From the NCBI GenBank assembly GCA_002150815.3, contig NDFF03000011.1, positions 248,001 to 312,000 on the forward strand: a stretch of 64,000 bases of DNA. Reading direction: 5' to 3'. Each line of letters starts with the position of its first letter. Positions within the stretch are counted from its first letter, which is position 1. The position numbers and the translations under genes were made by a program. This DNA comes from Grammothele lineata (lineage: Eukaryota > Basidiomycota > Agaricomycetes > Polyporales > Polyporaceae). Shown in pieces: positions 32,355-44,203 of this stretch. Under the pieces are notes generated by a model. That model did no database searches, had not been told where the DNA came from, and saw nothing but the letters and a program-made list of their open reading frames with translations.

Positions 32355-35193
32355 GGGTGCGATAGGACCTGTGTGCGGAACCGAAAGTGGAATGCAGTAA
32401 CACGGGAAGGGACAGTCGCGTTATGAGTTGAGCTTAGGGGCCGAACCCCCGGCCAGACTTTATATGAACCCGCCCGCGCTCGACGAGATAAACGAGGCAC
32501 CTCCCACCACGCTGACTGACGCTCCCGCTTACACATGTTGGCCCTACTCATGAAGGTCCGTGTGGGTAGAGTCGCTGTGGACAGCCGTAGCCGCCCTCTC
32601 CCGCCTCTGGCGGCACGCCTGTCGGGGCGGAGCGTTGTGAATCAGGCAACGGCGGGAACCCGACCGCCCGATGCTCACTTTGCGAGTGGGCAATGTGGTG
32701 TAGTGGCGATAGGCGGGCAGAAGCCCACGAATCGTCACCTCGCTCGTCGCGTGCGATCGGACCGCGCCGCCTTCTATCCGCCATGCGCTGCCGGAAAGGG
32801 GCTGGAGCTGAGAACCCTGTACGCTTGATATGATTGCAATTGGGGTTTGATTTACTAGGGAAGGAGGCTTGTGTTCCTCTGGCGGCTGAGAATCAAGTGT
32901 TTGGGATGTTAGAGCGTCGTGGTCTGCCGAGAACTGGCGTAACTTGGGTGTTGAGTTGGAATTCCAGCTTCCAGGTGCTGTGCAGAGGACACAGTAGACC
33001 ACCGGTTCTCTCATGGCGGACATTGAGTTCGATGCTGAGGTAAACAACCACAGTCGCCCCACGTCCTTGAGCCTTGGGGCTCTGACGTCTGCGCAGACGC
33101 AAATTGAGTGACCTGGCGCTGACAGTGTGGCGGTGGTAGACTAGACCTGAGAACGTACCATGAGGAGCGCACACGCCAGGGCGCTCCCAAGAAGACCTGG
33201 ACGTCTCTCCGACTGTTCGGTGGCTGAAATCTTCTTCTCCGCAGGAGAGATGATTCACGAGATGCGTCCTGTTGCACCATTAGGGACGGTCGTCACCGGC
33301 CGCGAGGTTCGCCGATTGTCGCAATATCTGCGTGGGCAAGGAAACAGAATTTCTCGCGCCGTCAGCATTCCACTAATACTATTATGAACGCGTCGAATAC
33401 TGACGTCAGCTCACGAGAAAACATGTATGCGGACAAGAGATAAAGTCTCAACCGACGTAGAGCATACAATCCTGCGCGGGTCGGCCTAGAGATATTCTCG
33501 CGACGCCCATTGAAAGTAATGTGGCTGAGTGAGCAAGCATGTCTGTGCTCCCGCCGCCGAACGACCGGGGACTGCGATTGACCAAGGCTGTCCTTGGGTG
33601 CTGAGACGGTCCGGTGTTTGGAAGAACGCACGAAAGTTTTGAGTTCGAATCCGCTGGCACGCGTTCCTGACACAGCCATCACTCACACACGTGACCCCAC
33701 GTGGGTGCAAAGGTGTCCGTTACCGGTTCCGGTCCAAGCTCTGCTCTAACCGTTTGTCAGGGTCCGAGTCTCACCGTCCTCGAGGCCGGGTACAGCTGTC
33801 AGGCTCCACCGACAACTCCGAGAAAAGGTTGCAATTTTCGCGCACCATTGTTTCATGTTTCATGTGGGTGTTGCTTGGACTACACTTGAATCAGTCTTTC
33901 TCATCTCATCGGACAGACTCCAGAGTCGGGATTAGTGGCAGGCTCCTTGGAAGACGCCGTCCCGTCCGTCAGTACTCATGCCAAGTCCGGTCAAGCCCTA
34001 AAATTCCCTACACCTATACCTGGTAAAGATACCGCGTGCTGGTAGTGTGCCTCAACTTCGTGGTGCGCAGGCAATCTCATCACTTTGAGTGCTTGCCCCC
34101 ATGCGGCGTGAAGGAAGTTGTTGGCAGGATCCGCGTCCAAATCATTGTACGCTCATACGAAAGCCGCTTTCCCTTGCTTTCTCTGCATTCAATCTAGCTC
34201 CGGCCAGATCGCTGCGTACCTGAAAGGTTCTTTTGCAGGGGAGCGTCGGCGGTACCGCTCTGGGTCTGACTTAATCCCGTGCCAGTCTGTGGAAACTTTG
34301 AGGTATGTCATACTTCGCTGCCACTGTCGGACATAATGCACCCATATCTCATATCCGTCTCTACAGCCATGCGTTTACTGTGGAATGGCAATACCAGCGA
34401 GACCCTTAACACCCTCCGTTGAAACGCGGTCCCTGTCGCCGGAGCTACGGCGCAGCAGCAAACAACGAGACATTCAGATCCGCCCGCTCTCGGATTCAGC
34501 GTAGACGTTGGGTGGTTTTCATTTCGGAGAACTGCAAAGCCCGGATGGAGTCGGCGAGAAAGTGCGTTGGGGCGACGGCAGCGCACATCCAAGTGATTCG
34601 CAGCAGGTCGGCACAGTTTACTTCGGGCCTGCCCCGATATTGACTACAGCCTACAGCATGGTGAGCAAATAGCAGGATCTAAGAAGTTATTCCCCGAGCG
34701 AAAATCCTACCTGGCCCTTTGCTACCGCCTTTCCCGAGCTCAAGCTACGCTTATACTGTCTCCGTGTTCAACGCGCGCCACGGCAATGCTCACATCGCCA
34801 GACACCGCTAATCTCCGCCTTGTCGATAGTTTGGATTCCACAGCGCCGCGGCGGGCTTATCTTGAAACAGAAAACAACTCCGGATTAGTTGAATGTGCAC
34901 ACGCGGAAGCTGGCAAGAGAGGCGCCAGAGGCGGACTTAGGGAGCGCAGAGGTGGTGCTGTGGGTGGCCACGCGTATGTGCATGAGCCTAAGTTGTGGGT
35001 TATCTCCGACTGCCAAGATAGGTACGAATGAGTTGCGCTGGCGTCCACGCACAGTCATTGAATACTTTGTACGTTGTACAGGGCCTGGAGTATATGCTCG
35101 TATCATGCATGCGGCCACCACCTCCCCCCTTGTTCTCTCTAACATCATCATGATACACATCATGCACCTTGTGGTCACCGCTCCGACACATTA
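32355..35193. other. 2.8-kb interval between the two AusD-like methyltransferases
   Basis: Apart from the copy A promoter (TATAAA at 32459-32464), nothing is recognised. The longest frame, minus 32544-33062, overlaps the promoter region and has no domain. A B-box-like GAGTTCGAATCC near 33638 lacks a pairing T stem and an A box, so it is not a tRNA. The interval may be decayed sequence between duplicated genes. Confidence 0.35.
32459..32464 (-). promoter_or_regulatory. TATA box of methyltransferase copy A
   Basis: TATAAA on the minus strand, about 105 bp upstream of the ATG at 32354. The paralogue at 36386 has a TATA-like element at a similar distance (near 36493-36500), which suggests the promoters were duplicated together with the genes. 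Confidence 0.5.
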
Positions 35194-36386
35194 TCACACC
35201 CGCGTGACTGACCACTCAAGGACGTGGTAAGGGTCCTTATTGTTCGGGTACGTCCCGAACATGCTATCGCCCCCGATCTCCTTGCGTAACCGCGCGCGCA
35301 CCTCGCACCGCGCACCGGCCTCCGCGAACACGCCCTCCCACAGTTCGCGCCAGCTCTCGGGGCCGTGGCAGTTCATGCGCGTCCCTGGCGCGGGGCACCA
35401 GTAGCCCTTCTCCGCCTTCCCGCCTTGCACCCCAAAGAGCATCGCGCCGGGGTGCGGCGCGAGCAAGCCAGCGAGGAGGCGCGCGACCTCAACTTGCTTC
35501 TCGAAGGGAAAGAGATGGAAGAACGCGCCCAGGAAGATCGCCGAGAGGCGCCCGTGAAGCTCGTTCAACGTCTTCACGGAGTCTAGGGCAGGTGCCGGGC
35601 CGGGAAGAGGCTCGGTCGAAGTAGGCAGGAGGGGTGCCGGCGCCAGGAAGGCTGGATTGAGGATGTCGCCCTCGAGGAAGGGTACCGGAAAGGTGGCGGG
35701 CGTGGAGCAGAAGAGCTCGTGTCCTGCGTCCCAGAGTTCTGTGGGCGCAGGGGTGCGCGTACGACGGCGTTTGCGGTTCCGGAGTCGACAGAAATTGGTC
35801 AGCTGGGCGACCACAATAGGGGGAAGAACACTCACTTCCGCTCAGGTCGGAAGCGATCGCGTTCTGAACCGGCCAACCATCCAGCACGGCCTTTCGCACG
35901 TCGTTGCCAACTCACAGACCACGAGTCTTAGTCTCAGGATCGATCAAGGAGGGACGTATAACTTACAGCAGCATCCCATGTCCAACAAGATTGCATCCTT
36001 GCGATCTTTTCCTAGCTGAAGGCACTGCGGGTACGCTGGGAGACGTGCTATCTTGAGTCTAAAGCACGTGGAGGGTTCAACGATCAATGAGACAGCGTCA
36101 CAGCGATAATCGGTCCAGCTAAAACGAACCTCATGAACTCAAACATTCGGATGCAAGGATATTTATACAGCTGTAATAAATGTTCAATGCAAGGAGCATA
36201 CAACAGGGAGATTGAGATGAGACGTACCGTAAACGCCTTCGCCTGCACCGCGAGGATATGCTGCTTGAGGTCTTCATCGTCCTGGATACCGGTGGTTGCC
36301 TTCATAAATGCCTTCTCTTCCTCATCCGGCGCATACAACGACGGGTCAAGAGGTTTGTCCCAGCCTGGACGGTAGGTCTCGGACAT
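35194..36386 (-). CDS. AusD-like SAM-dependent methyltransferase, copy B
   Basis: This is the second AusD-like methyltransferase, in tandem and the same orientation as copy A. It starts at the ATG at 36384-36386 (MSETYRPGWDKPLDPSLY). Exons give AFMKATTGIQDDEDL, then LYKYPCIRMFEFMR, then LKIARLPAYPQCL and LLDMGCC. The SAM motif continues across the intron as FGNDVRKAVLDGWP, followed by AIASDLSG. The last exon begins KLWDAGHELFCSTPATFPVP and has FLEGDILNP, FLGAFFHLFPF, ARLLAGLLAPHPGAML, ESWRELWEG and the ending HVLEWSVTR. Compared with copy A it keeps the more usual DMGCC form of motif I and a cysteine-containing NCHGPESW segment. All introns have GT-AG ends and preserve frame, so both copies appear active. 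Confidence 0.88.
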
Positions 36387-37472
36387 GCTTGATGCAAAGG
36401 TCGCGCTACGTTGGGGTTAGAGATACTCTGGTTGGCCGGAACAGTGGCGCAGGAAGGGGTCCAGGAGCGGAACCCACGTCCAGACAGAGGACTAGTTATA
36501 TGTTTAGCACGTCTCCCTGTACGTAGGGAGCCAAGGAAAGTGGGAAAACTAAGCAGGCTTATGGGAGACGCTTCTCCTAGGGATGATGGGCTTCGAGGGC
36601 TACACGCCGCTCAACGATTGGATGGACTTCTTTGGCGGCCCGCGCAGTGACGAGAAGTCTAGAGATGGCGTGAGCTTGGCGCGAGTAGCCAGATCTAGGT
36701 TTGTGGAGGTCGCCTCGCCGCAGCGCGAGAAACAAGCAAGTTGACAAGATCGACCATATGTTTAGAGTCGGCGGAAGAGTTGTGCTCGGTCGCGGTAGTA
36801 GGATGACTGAGAGCGCCACACGGGAAGATTGAAGTAGAGGTGAGCTCGTCGTAAGCCTAGAAGTACCCAAGCACTCACCGGCACATTTCCATTCCGGACT
36901 ATCATCATCTTGCATAAATCATGACAATCTATCGTCCTGACATTCTTCTCGCGCTTCCATTTCAGACGTATCGAGCGACGTTCTCAAGGTTACGGCGACA
37001 CTGTTGACCATCATTGCACGTGCACAGTTACTGCACATGGGTATTGTTAGAGCTCGTAACTCTGCGCGTTGTCCGATGGAGATTAGTCGGAGCACAGTGT
37101 GTTGATACTGGTGTACGGAACGCGAGGTAAACATATTACGAGTGACACGATTGGCTTTGAGCCTACCATTACTAGTCACCTTCAGAACTGGTTTCGTATC
37201 TTTGAAGTAATCAGCGGACGAGAGACCGGAGTTACTGGAGCTCATCGGAGCTCAATCGGAGATCCGAGCGGATAATGAAGTCCTAGAGCTGAAGCGTCTC
37301 GTTGCTCATACAGACCGATCAATAGACGAGCTAATATTTTCAACACAGACTATGGGCTCTGGCAAGGGGTTCTATCCGAGGTCCTCTCTTTATAATCATG
37401 TTCTAAGCTCTGAAACATCGGATGTGTTAAGTACGACGCGTACGCTGATGGCATCTATGCAAACAACAATTT
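36387..37472. other. Intergenic, possibly with a small unassigned minus-strand ORF
   Basis: A TATA-like element near 36493-36500 serves the methyltransferase to the left. A minus-strand frame at 36919-37245 starts MSSSNSGLSSADYFKDTKP and contains a CSNC pair. It has no recognised domain and no clear splice partners. A plus-strand frame at 37217-37489 (PELLELIGAQSEIRAD) resembles a coiled coil but lacks an ATG and overlaps the GST 3' end. Neither is accepted as a gene. Confidence 0.3.
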
Positions 37473-38322
37473 TCAGAGCTCCACTGTAGTGCCGACATCC
37501 TCGGCCTCGAATGCCTTGAACGCGTCCATGAAACGCGCCCACCGTCCGCCGTCCCAAGTCATCATCATCTTCCACTCTTCCACGGGGATCACCTTCTGGA
37601 GGCTCTTCAGGAGCCCCGCCACGACTAAGTCCGCGAAGCATAGCTCATCCCCGCCCATGAAGAACAGCTTCTCCGTCCCGTCGGGCTTCATGCCCAGCCA
37701 GGCCGCGACGGTCCCGAACGCCCTCTCGACGCCCCGCCAGTGCTCCGTGCGCTTCTCGCTCCCGACGGGCGCGAGTGCGTCGAGTGGGCCGAACGTGGGC
37801 TCGCGCGTCTGGCGGAAGTACGCCTCGCTCCGCGGAAGCAGCGCGGTCGCGCAGGCGGAGGCGATGAGGATGGGCGGGAGGTGACCCGAGAGGAAGAGCG
37901 TCTGCATGTACGCGGCCTCGAACGCGGCGTGTAGCGCGTCGAGCTGCGGGGGGAGAAGCGTCGGTCCCGCGGAGGGGTAGGTCTTGTCGAGGTAGCGCAC
38001 GATCAGGGCCGAGTCTGATACCGCGCGTTTTGTGTTCGGGTCGTAGATCGTAGGGAGGGTGTAGAAGGGTGAGCCGTCGGGCTTCTTGCTCGTTGGGGGT
38101 GCACCAATCTTCTCGCAGACGGCCTGGACGTCGGGGTATTCGACCCAGGCGGTTTTGTAAGGGATACCCTTGATGTTTAGGGTGTACCTATATGCATACT
38201 CTCAATCTCGGCTTGGCGTGGAGGAGACGAGTTTTGACTGCTCACCGTGTTTTCCACGTGTTGCCATTCCATGCGCCGATGCCGCGGCCGAGAAAGTCGT
38301 AGAGGACGATGGGCTCAGTCAT
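37473..38322 (-). CDS. Glutathione S-transferase, UstS-like, copy 1
   Basis: This is a cytosolic glutathione S-transferase of the fungal UstS-like class, predicted to conjugate glutathione to electrophiles or to assist a secondary-metabolite step. It starts at the ATG at 38320-38322 (MTEPIVLYDFLGRGIG). Exon 1 ends WKTR at a GT donor, and exon 2 begins YTLNIKGIPYKTAWVEYPDV. The thioredoxin-like N-terminal domain includes GAPP, DGSPFYTLPTIYDP and the glutathione-contacting SDSALIVRYLDKTYP. The helical C-terminal domain has EAYFRQTRE, EKLFFMGGDELCFADLVVAG and TWDGGRWARFMDAFKAFE. A TTATAA at 38379-38384 lies about 60 bp upstream. The length of about 260 residues is normal. Two close paralogues lie at 61965-62841 and 62896-63736, each with the intron at the same codon. 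Confidence 0.88.
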
Positions 38323-38378
38323 AGCAGTTAGTTGTCGTTCAACGACGTGGACGTACTGCCCCACGTTTACCGGTGCGC

Positions 38379-38384
38379 TTATAA
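38379..38384 (-). promoter_or_regulatory. TATA-like element of GST copy 1
   Basis: TTATAA, about 60 bp upstream of the ATG at 38322. It is palindromic, so orientation is assigned only from the neighbouring gene. Confidence 0.4.
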
Positions 38385-38846
38385 GTGCGGAAATGTGGGG
38401 CTAGCGTCTGGTGGATGTCAATCGTCGTGGCTTGATCCGCGCATAGCTGCTTATTTGCCGAATGGCTCGTCGGCCGTATGATCAATCCAGCTGACGGGGT
38501 AAGCCGCTGCAAACGTACGAGAAGGAGCACATGTACTTGCCTCTTCCCACCATGAGTCATGGCCCTACATAACCTCACGAGGCGGCGGGTAGTCGCGGAA
38601 GCTTTCGTAACCTTTACCTCAACCTCTTCCCATCTGAGATATGTTGGATTGCCCACATGAAGCGTTTTGCAATTACGAGGAACGATATCATCATCGACTG
38701 CCATTAGGGAACAAACGATTCAGAGCATGCGAATTCACTGTCCAGAGAGTACTGATACTTATGGTATACCAATCCCATACAAGATACTATAGTTCCCCTT
38801 TTCGGCACCTAAACGAGCCAACACTGGAAGAATCAGCGCCCCGCGC

Positions 38847-40618
38847 TCAATAGATGTACGGGAAGATGCGGTAGGGCACAAGTTGCTTGTACTTTTGCCA
38901 ATCCTTGCCGTATCTACGTGGAGTCATCGATCGTCAGCACATTCAAAATGGTGAGAGGAATCGGCGGCGCACGCACTTCTTCTCGCACGCCTCGTCGTCA
39001 CGCCTCTCACGGTGGATGAGAAGCACTAGGAAGTAGGTCACATAGAAGTACGTGATGGGGGTGTTGAAGCCGGTCGGGAGAGACCAGGCGAACGCCATGA
39101 TCAAATCACCCCTGCAAATCGCCGTGAGTTGGCCGGTTAGGAGAGGGAAGAAGCGAGGCGACGCACATGTAGTTGGGGTGACGAGAGCGGCCCCACCAGC
39201 CAGAAGTGAGCAGCTTGCTTCCCCTTTCTGTGGTCATGAACTTAAGGTCTGCGAACAAAGACATCCGTTAAATTCCCTGATAAAACTAAGCGATCTGGTG
39301 TACTGACTCTTCGGGTTGCGACCATTCCTGAAATCGTTCTTCTCGCCGTTGGAAGACCGGAAGATATAGTAACCGACCAAGTTGACTGCAACGATAGCGG
39401 CAGTCTTTGCCGGGCCTAGTTCGATCTGGTTGAAAACGAGATAGCGTGCTTGGAGAGAATAGACGAAGGGGACCCATGCGAGATCGCCAACAGCGAGCAT
39501 GAAGCCGAATCCATCACTCGTGATATCCATGGTGGTGAAGATGGCAGGCTGTGAAATGAGATGTCAGTAAATTTAGTAGTTGTGAGATTGCAACTCCGGT
39601 AGAAGATAGATGGATGGTCAAGGGGCGGTGGTTGATGGGCTTGTTCGCCGCTCATCACTCGTTTCAATACACAGGTAAAGTATTGGACGACACCCATGGA
39701 AGATAGAGACTGGTGAAGCGCATACGTACTTCGTTGTAGAGTGCATCAACGACATACCAACCCTGGAAGGCGAGGACGAGCCACATGGAGTCGGTAACGT
39801 CGGCGAAGCTACCTCCGCGGCGAACAGCTTGCTCGCAAGCCATGCCGATGTCGATGATGAGCCAGAGAATGAGGCCGGGGCGCAGTTCGTTGAAAGACTT
39901 GAGCTCAAGGGAGCCAATAGAGGGGTTGAGTTCGCGACCGATGAACCACTATGTAGACAACACCATGAGCTGAGTAGAGAAACTGGGGGAAGCATGACAT
40001 ACGTCATAGATGAAGTTGCCGGAGTTTCCGCCAAGCGCGAGGAGGGCGCCGGAGCGGAAGGAGGAAGCGTAACACCAACAGGCCTGGATGACGGCCATGA
40101 GGATGGACGCAGTCTGGAGTCCAACCCAATGCTCGTAGATGAACGTGAGGGGGCCGGGGCCGTCGCGGTAAATGATACCGACGGTCAGACCGAGGGCAGC
40201 CAACATGGTAGACATTGCTAGCGTTGAATGAGGACGTGGGAATTTCGAGCGGGGCGGAAAGGAACGTACCGTTAATCTTGTACTCCTTGGTTTCCCCATT
40301 GCGCATTACAGTGCCCTTGATCCAGTCTCCGGGGAGGATAGCCCAGGCAACCACGACAAACGCGTACCAGGCAAAGTACGCGATGGTCGCCCCGGTATCC
40401 CAGAGCCCTTTCCACCATGTCAAGTCCGAGAGGGTGTCGATGGCCACGGCGGTGTCAATAGGAGGCGGGCAGCCACCCGCGTGTTCGGAGCAGCCGAAGT
40501 AGAGGAGATATGCCATGAAGGGGACGCCAATGGAGATGGCGAGCGCGCCAGGAGGTCCAAGGAACTCATAGTGAGCTGTGCGAGGGTTGAGCTCCGAGGA
40601 TTTGGAGGTGGAGGTCAT
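38847..40618 (-). CDS. ERG24: Delta(14)-sterol reductase (C-14 sterol reductase)
   Basis: This enzyme reduces the C14=C15 double bond left by sterol 14-alpha-demethylation in ergosterol synthesis, using NADPH, in the ER membrane. The start chosen is the ATG at 40616-40618 ([19 protein letters not shown]). The frame runs upstream to 40735, but the added residues do not look conserved. The N-terminal [17 protein letters not shown] segment is typical of ERG24. Multiple membrane segments follow, with [19 protein letters not shown] and [18 protein letters not shown]. The family signatures near the end are [18 protein letters not shown] and [14 protein letters not shown], finishing [10 protein letters not shown]. 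About six introns are present, all in frame. ERG24 is preferred over ERG4 or DHCR7 because of the N-terminus and the FIGRELNP context. It is divergent from the gene at 41060. Confidence 0.93.
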
Positions 40619-40764
40619 CGTGGTCGTCGAGGGGGCCGTGGATGCGCAGAGGACGTGAGAGCGCGTCTTATGGCCACCGCGCGTCTCACGACGCGTCGAC
40701 GCCGCGCGCGAGAGTGGTCCGACAAACTCCCACAAAGCGCTGCCCGCGGCCGGAAATTGCCCCA

Positions 40765-40781
40765 GCCCGGCTAATCCGGGC
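40765..40781. promoter_or_regulatory. Perfect 6-bp palindrome in the ERG24 divergent promoter
   Basis: GCCCGG-CTAAT-CCGGGC lies about 150 bp upstream of the ERG24 ATG and 280 bp upstream of the divergent gene. It contains CGG and CCG half-sites 5 bp apart, the arrangement bound by fungal Zn2Cys6 regulators as a class. CCCCA and TGGGG flank it as a wider imperfect inverted repeat. A role in sterol regulation is only a guess. Confidence 0.35.
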
Positions 40782-41059
40782 AGCGTTATTGGGGCTAAAA
40801 AGTCTGTTTACTGGTCACGCCCTTCTGTTGATGGCTTCTCTAGACTGCCTTAGTCGCCGCTTCGGGGATTAATACACGCCTAACAAGCCTTCTTGAAGCG
40901 ACTTCACAAAATGCTGCGGATCACGCGTTACATACCTGTGACAGCGGCGTGACCCCCGCACCTCGTCGCGCTCGCGCTGGTCCACGCAGTGCTCTCAGCC
41001 CCTCTGTCGTCGTGCGCGACCCATCTCACTCTCGTCCTCTCCCCGCACCGGCATGAGTG

Positions 41060-43478
41060 ATGGGCTTCTTCTCCGCGCGACGGGCCGACGATCTCCAATC
41101 CTCCGCTCAAGATGACGGCTCGGTCGTGCGCGTCATTCGCTCCAGATTCGTGCGTCTCGCGATCGTGCATTGCACCCTGAATGGCAGTTCCCGTTTCTCA
41201 TTCTTCTCTTTCTCCCGCCATCTCGCCACCAGTATAACAAGACCAAAGGAAAAGAGCGCGAAGTCGAGGCCGTCCCCCCATCCCACTCATACTCCTCCTC
41301 CCTCTCGAACTCCTCCACGTCCTTCGCCGCGAAGGCGGCAGACAAGCGTTCCATAACGGGCTCCATCCGTGCCCTCCGAAACAGCACATCTGCGTCCAGG
41401 GATTGGCAAAGTTCTTCCACCACCTCGCCGCTGCGGAACGGCAATGTTGCTGGCATGACCGGTTCTCGTTCGTCCACGGATATCATCACGTCAGTATCTC
41501 TACCACGCTTCGTTTTGCTGCTGCGACCTGACAGTTACACAGGGTCACTCTTGCCCAACGACTCAACGAACTAGCCACGGCCAACTCGGAAGGTTTGCTC
41601 AGGTCAGTTTGCAGTTCCCTCCGCGCCCGTAGATTCCCTCGCCGCAGGTATCGACTCTATTCGCCCCCGTTGCCACAACCCTCGTTGCCACATGCTTATA
41701 GCTCCCGCCTTACTCGCGCGAGGTGTATTACCGGGCTATCTCCTTTTCCAACGCTCAAACTCCTTCAAACTCCTTCAATGCCATTCCCCTTCTTTGAACA
41801 GTCGTCTTGCCGTTATTTTTGGACGCACGACAGTCTCTGCCCCTGGGGATAGGCCCAGCCATGTCCTGTTGAGTCGAGAGCTGTCCAGTTCTCCCAGTAT
41901 TTTCGTCTCTTGCTGTCTGTGTCATTGATGTGATGCTGGCTTTCAAATATGCTCTCTCTATTCGTGGATTGCGTCTCGCTGAAGACTAACGAGTATTATG
42001 ACAGCGATGACGAGTATCGTCTTCTCCGTCAGAGCCTTTTCGAACGATTTGCAAGCGGTTCAACTATCCCTACAGAGGCTCCTCTCGTAGCGATGTCCAA
42101 ACCGCCGTCAAGCGCTGCGGATTCACGGAGTAAGTAGGCTCTTTCGGTCCTGCCAATCGATGTGCTGCATGGGCCGTCGGACGAACGCGGCTAATCTCCG
42201 TCCCAAGCTTCGGGCACTCAGGGCCGCCGTCCCTCCTCAAACTTCCACGTCCAGACAGGATCTACCCGGACTCCTTCTCTCGCCTCCAAGAGGTCGTTCT
42301 CTTCCACAGTGACGGGCCTTCTTCGAAGGGCCACGAGTCGTCGCTTTTCCGACGCTAACGGGAGCGACACCGTGAGTGTATACTCCATGGTATCCACTCC
42401 TGGAGAGCGCGTCACACTCCCTCGGCAGCTCTCAAAGCAAACGAGTGACGTTTCACTACGAACAAACACCTCGTCTACCCGAATGTCGCAGACATTCAAT
42501 CGGCGCACAATCGTGGGCCACCACACATTCTCCGCAACAGATCCTGGACCGCCTTCGCTTGCCGCGTCACGGACAAGAACGCGGTCAGGGAGCCGTACGG
42601 CGCCCCCTTCTTCCTTCCCCGGCTCATCCAAAGGAATTGAGTCGACATATACCCACATTGGCATGAGCGAGATACCTGATGACGACACCGTGGAGTCCGT
42701 GCAAGACATCAAACACCAAATAGAACTAGTAGAAGCCGAGGGCCTTCGTCTCCTGGACGCGTTTAACGGACTCGAGCTCTCGACGCTAACAAGACGACAG
42801 CGGAAACCACCCATCATACCACCACTGCCTTCACATGGCTCTCTCGATGGGAACTGGCCGGCCGGCACCCTCCGAGCCGAGAAAGACATGGATGCGCTCT
42901 CGTATAAGTCGGGCGGTTCAGGCCGTACGGCACGGTCATTAAAACGCTCGCCATCAATCGGTACGAAGCTGCGAGCACCGAGTTCCGCTACGACACTCGT
43001 TTCCCCGCAACCTCATGCGATCATGCGCAAGGCTTCCCAATCATCTGTCTCCTCTCGGGGCCGCTCGGCACCGGGCTTCCCTATGATCGCGGGACATCTC
43101 GCAACCGGCAGCACCTCGAGCATCAACTTGTCGCGAAGTTCCGGGCACCTCCCTCTGGAGACGGTGGAGGAGACGGAGACGAAGTCCGTCCGGACGACGA
43201 TGAGCCGGAATGGGAGCACGAGACAAGGGAAGCGGTGGGGCGACGCGCCTAGCATGCCCATGTCCCCGTCCGTGCGGTCCGAAGTGGGCTCGACGAGCTC
43301 CGCGGGCAAGCGGGGCCCCGGGCAGATCGACGACGAGGAGCTGACGATGATGGAGGCCGAGCTCGCGGATATCCGGAGGCGGCGGGCGGAGGTGACTGCG
43401 CGGTACGAGTCAAGGCTGGAGTACCTGCGGGCGCGGCTGAAGGGCGCGGAGCTGCGGGAAAAGATTCTGCGGAAGTGA
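41060..43478 (+). CDS. Uncharacterised serine-rich protein with C-terminal coiled coil
   Basis: I do not recognise this gene. It is built from five exons: 41060-41149, 41233-41489, 41543-41602, 42005-42129 and 42208-43478, all with GT-AG borders and a continuous frame. The start (MGFFSARRADDLQSSAQDD) is chosen because the ATG at 41053 closes after 21 codons. The protein, about 600 residues, is mostly disordered and rich in Ser, Thr, Arg and Pro. It has one short ordered segment spanning exons 3-4 (LAQRLNELATANSEGLLSDD, then EYRLLRQSLFERFA), a middle helix near VQDIKHQIELVEAEGLRLLD, and a C-terminal helix rich in Glu/Arg ending RARLKGAELREKILRK. This suggests a scaffold or cytoskeletal/nuclear regulator, but no activity can be assigned. 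Confidence 0.72.
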
Positions 43479-44203
43479 GGCGTTTGCGCGTGCGCCTCGA
43501 TTTCCTGCTGTGCGATATTCACGCTGCGTACGTACATATTGCAAGTATGCTTTTTTCGTCGACGTCGTGTCCGTTGAGGCTTTTTGCAGATGCCACGTCC
43601 TCTCCTTTACGAAGTCATCTCATGTCGATACCTGTTGGTTTACGCACTATACCATGGCCTAATGGGTTGTAACTTTACCTATCCTACGTTCCCTACGTAA
43701 TGCTCTCTGAATCACTCCCCTGGTTGCGCTCGAGGCGTGCTGGGAATCTACCAATGGATGTGCTTGCCGCGGCGTTTTGCATTCTTTGGCTGCCTCGATG
43801 TCCTTCCTCAACACAGTCGCTGTTCCCGTGGCTAGGTCATCTCCGATCGAGGGTGCGGTGATGTCTCCTTCAATGCCATCCGCATGGTGCTGCGTGTACG
43901 CTTACCGCAGGATCCGTTTCAAGATGGCGAGAGCGTGTGTTAGAGGAAGTTCGAATGCCGCTGGGGTGCTTTGAGCGGGCTGGCAGGAGTCAGGACTGGC
44001 CCGAAACGGTCTCCCTCAGCCAAGGTTCCATATGACGGGCCGCGTCGGCCGGCTTGTTGCCGGTGACGTCCAGGGCACGGCGGGCGTCAAGGAGGAGCGT
44101 AGCAACTTGGTCTCCTTCCCGCTGTTCCCCCGTCTTTCTGCAGGCTCAGACCTCCCTTCCTTGCCTCTCCGCGGCCTCCTCCGTCGACGCCTCCCGCACT
44201 CCC
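43479..44203. other. Intergenic, 5' region of the VNX1-like gene
   Basis: It holds the 3' end of the coiled-coil gene and the promoter and 5' UTR of the exchanger gene. The frame upstream of 44204 is open back to 44054, but its translation looks like a pyrimidine-rich leader, not protein. No other element was recognised. Confidence 0.4.

Noticed and set aside
32544..33062. 172-codon minus-strand open frame upstream of methyltransferase copy A
   Set aside because: It has no domain, no hydrophobic pattern and no splice structure, and it overlaps the likely promoter region.
33630..33660. tRNA B-box-like GAGTTCGAATCC
   Set aside because: The flanking bases do not pair as a T stem, and no A box or acceptor stem is found upstream.
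36919..37245. Minus-strand ORF with a CSNC pair
   Set aside because: It could be a small protein, but there is no splice support, no recognised domain and no conserved start context.
37217..37489. Coiled-coil-like plus-strand frame
   Set aside because: It has no ATG, no domain, and it overlaps the 3' end of GST copy 1 on the other strand.
44054..44203. Upstream in-frame extension of the VNX1-like protein
   Set aside because: The extra residues look like a translated pyrimidine-rich 5' UTR; the ATG at 44204 gives a better N-terminus.
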